64,000 bases of DNA, taken from the NCBI GenBank assembly GCA_910587095.1, contig CAJUMJ010000052.1:62001-126000 (forward strand), given 5' to 3'. The notes under the pieces were generated by a model. It was not told where the DNA came from, searched no databases, and was given only the letters and a program-made list of their open reading frames with translations. Below are positions 61,051 to 64,000 of the stretch, in pieces. The position numbers were made by a program, and so were the translations under genes. Position 1 is the first letter of the stretch. Each line of letters opens with the position of its first letter. The DNA comes from an uncultured Lachnospiraceae bacterium. Lineage in GTDB: Bacteria > Bacillota > Clostridia > Lachnospirales > Lachnospiraceae.

Positions 61051-64000
61051 ATGTTTTGCTTTCGCAAACATCATATAAAGATTACTATGAGAAAAAGAAT
61101 TTACAAGAGATTGACGGCAGGATTATTATGCGTGGTGTTACTTTTTGCGGATACGACGTCTATGATGAAATTGCGAGCATCGTCCATTGATTCGGATGCG
61201 GGGCAGATTGCGGCTTTAGAAGCGTCCGGTGAGGAAAGCGCAACAAACGAAGAGGCTGTTATTGAGGGGGGTGCAAAGGAAGAAACCACAGAAGAGAACA
61301 CAGAAGAAAAAGCAGAAGAGTTACCTGCGGAAAAACCGGAGGAGGAGATAACCGAGTCTGATACGACAAATGAGCCTGACGGGAAGGAAGAAAACATCGG
61401 AGCGGAGACAGAAGTGCCGGAGGAAGTGACGGAAGAAGAGGAACAGCCTGGGGAAGAACTGCCAAAAGAGGATATCTCCAAAGAAGAACAGACAGAGGAT
61501 GAAGAACAACCGGAAGAAGGCACGGAGAATGCCGATCAAAAGGAGGAGGAGACGGAAGAGGAGGAACAGCCTGCCGAAGAGAATGCCGAAGAAGTTTCAG
61601 AGACTGAGGGTGAAGAAGTGCCGACGGCGGCCGGGGATATTGCGAGTGGAAATATAAATGAAAAATATGGACAAATGTCGTGGGTAATTGATGTTGATGG
61701 GAAGTTGACGGTAAGAGAACTGGAGATTATTCTTCTACGACAGCTTTCAGGCCTCCTTGGATTCAATATAAAGATTCTATTACGAGTGCTGTAATTGATA
61801 TAACGGGAATAACAAGAACCACATTTATGCTTGATGGGTGTTCTAATATGGTCAATGTCGACGTAAGCAAATTGGACACCAGCAAAGTAACAACTATGTG
61901 TCATATGTTTAGTGGATGCAAAAGTTTAATGAGACTGGACGTGTCTAGTTTTGACACTAGTCAGGTGACAGACATGTCATATATGTTTAGCAATTGTAGC
62001 AGTTTAACACAGTTAGTAGGGAGCCATTTTACCACCGATCAAGTTTTAGATATGTCTAATATGTTTAGCGGTTGTAACAGCTTAACAAAATTGGACTTGA
62101 GCCATTTCAATAATAATCAGGTCCAAAAAATGGGGCGAATGTTTTATGACTGTAGTAGTTTAACAAATTTAAATTTGAGCTATTTTAACACGAGTCAAGT
62201 GACAGATATGAAGGAAATGTTTCGTGGTTGTAGTGCTTTAACAAATCTAGACTTGAGTTATTTCAATACTGGTCAGGTGAAAAACATGAACTCTATGTTT
62301 ATGCTTTGTGACAATATAAAGGAATTGGATTTGAGCTCATTTAATACTGAAAATGTGACAAATATGAGTGGGATGTTTTATAAATGCTCCAGTATGACAA
62401 ATTTAAATTTGAGTAGATTTGATATTGGTAAGGTAATAAATATATCAAATATGTTTGATGGTTGCTTGAATCTGCTAGAATTGGATTTAAGTAACTTCGG
62501 AGCCAATCAGTCGACAGATATGGGAGCTATGTTTAATGGTTGTAACAGCCTAACGAAATTGGACTTAAGCTGTTTAGACACCAGCCGGGTAACGAGCATG
62601 TCTGCCATGTTTGAGGGGTGTAGGAGTTTAACGAAGCTGGATTTGAGTCATTTCGATACTGGTCAAGTGAAAAATATGCAGTCTATGTTTTCAGAATGCA
62701 GGAGTTTGGAATATTTAAATATAAGTCATTTTGACACTTCCAATGTGACTCAGGCGGGCAGCATGTTTTCGGAATGCCGTAAACTCATGGCACTGGATCT
62801 GAGCAGTTTTGATTTTAGCAAGATTACAAGTAATCAGTGGCTCACTATGGACTGTTTTTCTCTTACACGGATTGATACACCATACAATATAAATGTATCT
62901 ATCTATCTTTCTGGCCGTACATGGTATACTTCGGAAGGTGTTGAAGTGACAGAGATGCCAAAAAATTTAGATCATAGCGTGGCTTTGGGATTGAATCATA
63001 TTCCGTCTATAGAAAAGCCAGTTATACCACCAGACGATGAAGAACCAGAAGAAAATGAAATAGATAGCAGACAAAAGTATGTACAGAATTTAACAAAGGT
63101 ATCTTTGGCAAATGCAGATGAAGATTCACGAGAAAAAATTCAAAACGCAATCTATAATTTGCTTTTTAAAGCGCAGTTTCGGCCTATGGAGTCAAAAATT
63201 CCTAATGATACAATGGTATTTACTGGAACAGAGCAGGAGATTGCAAAATGGCCAATTCAGAACAAGGACTATAAGGTTGCACCTGCTTGGTTTGATATGG
63301 CTGTGCAGGATTCACAGCTTGGATTAGTGAAGTTTGATGAGGATGCGGCAGGGTGTAAGGCTTATGCGTGTTTTGCTACGGCATATATATACTCAACCAG
63401 TGGAGCCAAAGAAACAGGCGATGATCTGAGTGAAAAAGGAATCAAAGATTTTATACATAAGTATGCCGATCCGGGGGAACATTTACGATATGGTTCAGAC
63501 GCTAAAAGTTTTTGGCATTCTATAGTTTTCTTGGGAGAATCGGAAGACGGAAAAGGGTTTTACTACATTAGTTATGAAGGCGGTGCAAGAGAGAGACATA
63601 AGCCGGCCCATAATCTTTTTGTTGACTATTGGAGTTATAAGGATTTTGCAAATAAAGTAAGAAGTGTTGGAAACTATTTTTATATTCGCAGTGCTAATGG
63701 AGGTTCTTACGCAGAAGGTACAGCACAGACACTGACAGCAGTGAGAGAGGGAAAAGGCGTAAAAACAAACATTTTGCGGCTTCAATGTCCGGTAGAAGCA
63801 ACTGTAAGTATAAATGGTGAAACGCTTGATAGTCGAAATCCCAGGATATCCAGTTTTGGTAAAGTGGAGAAAAGCGATGAGGGGATTGTGTTCACCCTCG
63901 AATATTCCACAGATTACAAATTGACTATTGTAGGAACTGGGGAAGGATCAATGACTCTGATACAGGAATACTATGATGGTGCGGGGAACCTGATTGACCA
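61051..64000 (+). pseudogene. BspA-like DUF285 surface protein, frameshifted; 3' end outside window
   Basis: The product starts MFCFRKHHIKITMRKR, with a signal peptide to about residue 45 and a long Glu-rich stretch to about 205 (EEETEEEEQPAEEN). The frame ends at 61794. From about 61719 the reading continues one frame over without a stop to the window end. Restoring one base in GTAAGAGAACTGG (61711-61723) would join VDGKLTVR to GTGDYSSTTAF. The second part holds about 13 DUF285 repeats of 26 residues (MFSGCNSLTKLDLSHF), then a domain with GCKAYACFATAYIY and HNLFVDYW that might be a papain-like fold (inference). AAAGGGGG precedes the ATG. A sequencing error cannot be excluded. Confidence 0.75.

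Noticed and set aside
61711..61724. Programmed ribosomal frameshift in the DUF285 gene
   Set aside because: No slippery heptamer or downstream pseudoknot was seen; a one-base loss is simpler.
61800..62850. 78-base periodic repeats as a CRISPR-like array
   Set aside because: The period is 26 codons of one open frame with degenerate repeats; it is DUF285 protein repeats, not identical repeats with spacers.

Overview
The window looks like a chromosomal stretch of a spore-forming, strictly anaerobic member of Clostridia, most likely Lachnospiraceae. The evidence is the gene content: an NfnAB-type transhydrogenase pair, the redox repressor Rex, the one-carbon genes fhs and folD, spore genes yqfC/yqfD beside phoH and ybeY, an FtsK/SpoIIIE translocase behind a TepA-like protease, and large BspA-like leucine-rich surface proteins. 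Strong AGGAGG-like ribosome binding sites and sigma-A promoters of the TTGACA-17-TATAAT type fit this. No rRNA, tRNA, CRISPR array, integrase or transposase was seen.

Layout. 1-3.5 kb: the end of one surface protein and all of a second, sharing an unusual PxTGD...IHPK tail motif. 3.5-6.5 kb: a subtilisin without signal peptide, a GntR/FCD regulator and isocitrate dehydrogenase. 6.6-11.8 kb: an ABC-F ATPase divergent from rex, a coiled-coil protein, alr and a MazF/NdoA toxin with no antitoxin gene. 11.8-20.5 kb: CNNM/CorC protein, YebC, an O-acetylhomoserine sulfhydrylase, a membrane protein, TepA and FtsK. 20.5-28.4 kb: fhs, folD, a zinc-ribbon membrane protein, nfnA-nfnB (gltA) and a MORN-repeat protein. 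28.5-36.3 kb: rlmH, yqfC, yqfD, phoH, a degenerate HD membrane protein, ybeY, a flippase and a BofC-like protein. 36.3-42.4 kb: two FAD oxidoreductases, proB, a DUF896 protein, 5-formyl-THF cyclo-ligase and proA. 42.4-55.2 kb: a chemoreceptor, an ArsR/heavy-metal-chaperone pair, a lipoprotein, cobalamin methionine synthase, ilvB-ilvN, then a surface-modification group (transglutaminase-like protein, MBOAT acyltransferase, SGNH-like protein, lipoprotein). 55.2-64 kb: an AT-richer accessory block with an XRE repressor, a divergent small gene, a multi-domain surface protein, a lipoprotein and a DUF285/BspA-like gene broken by a frameshift and cut by the window end.

How the genes fit together. 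Fhs, FolD, 5-formyl-THF cyclo-ligase and MetH form a folate one-carbon route that ends in methionine; the O-acetylhomoserine enzyme can supply homocysteine. NfnAB, Icd and Rex bear on NAD(P)H/ferredoxin balance. ProB and ProA give glutamate semialdehyde for proline. IlvBN opens branched-chain amino-acid synthesis.

The most interesting non-coding signals are two diverged copies of an approximately 98-nt leader that can form a hairpin plus an H-type pseudoknot, each ending just before the ribosome binding site of gltA/nfnB or proA; a tandem three-hairpin element before the MORN gene; a 123-nt self-complementary intergenic element at 45.1 kb; and a compact divergent control region between the ABC-F gene and rex, with a 16-bp perfect palindrome and a Rex-like site.
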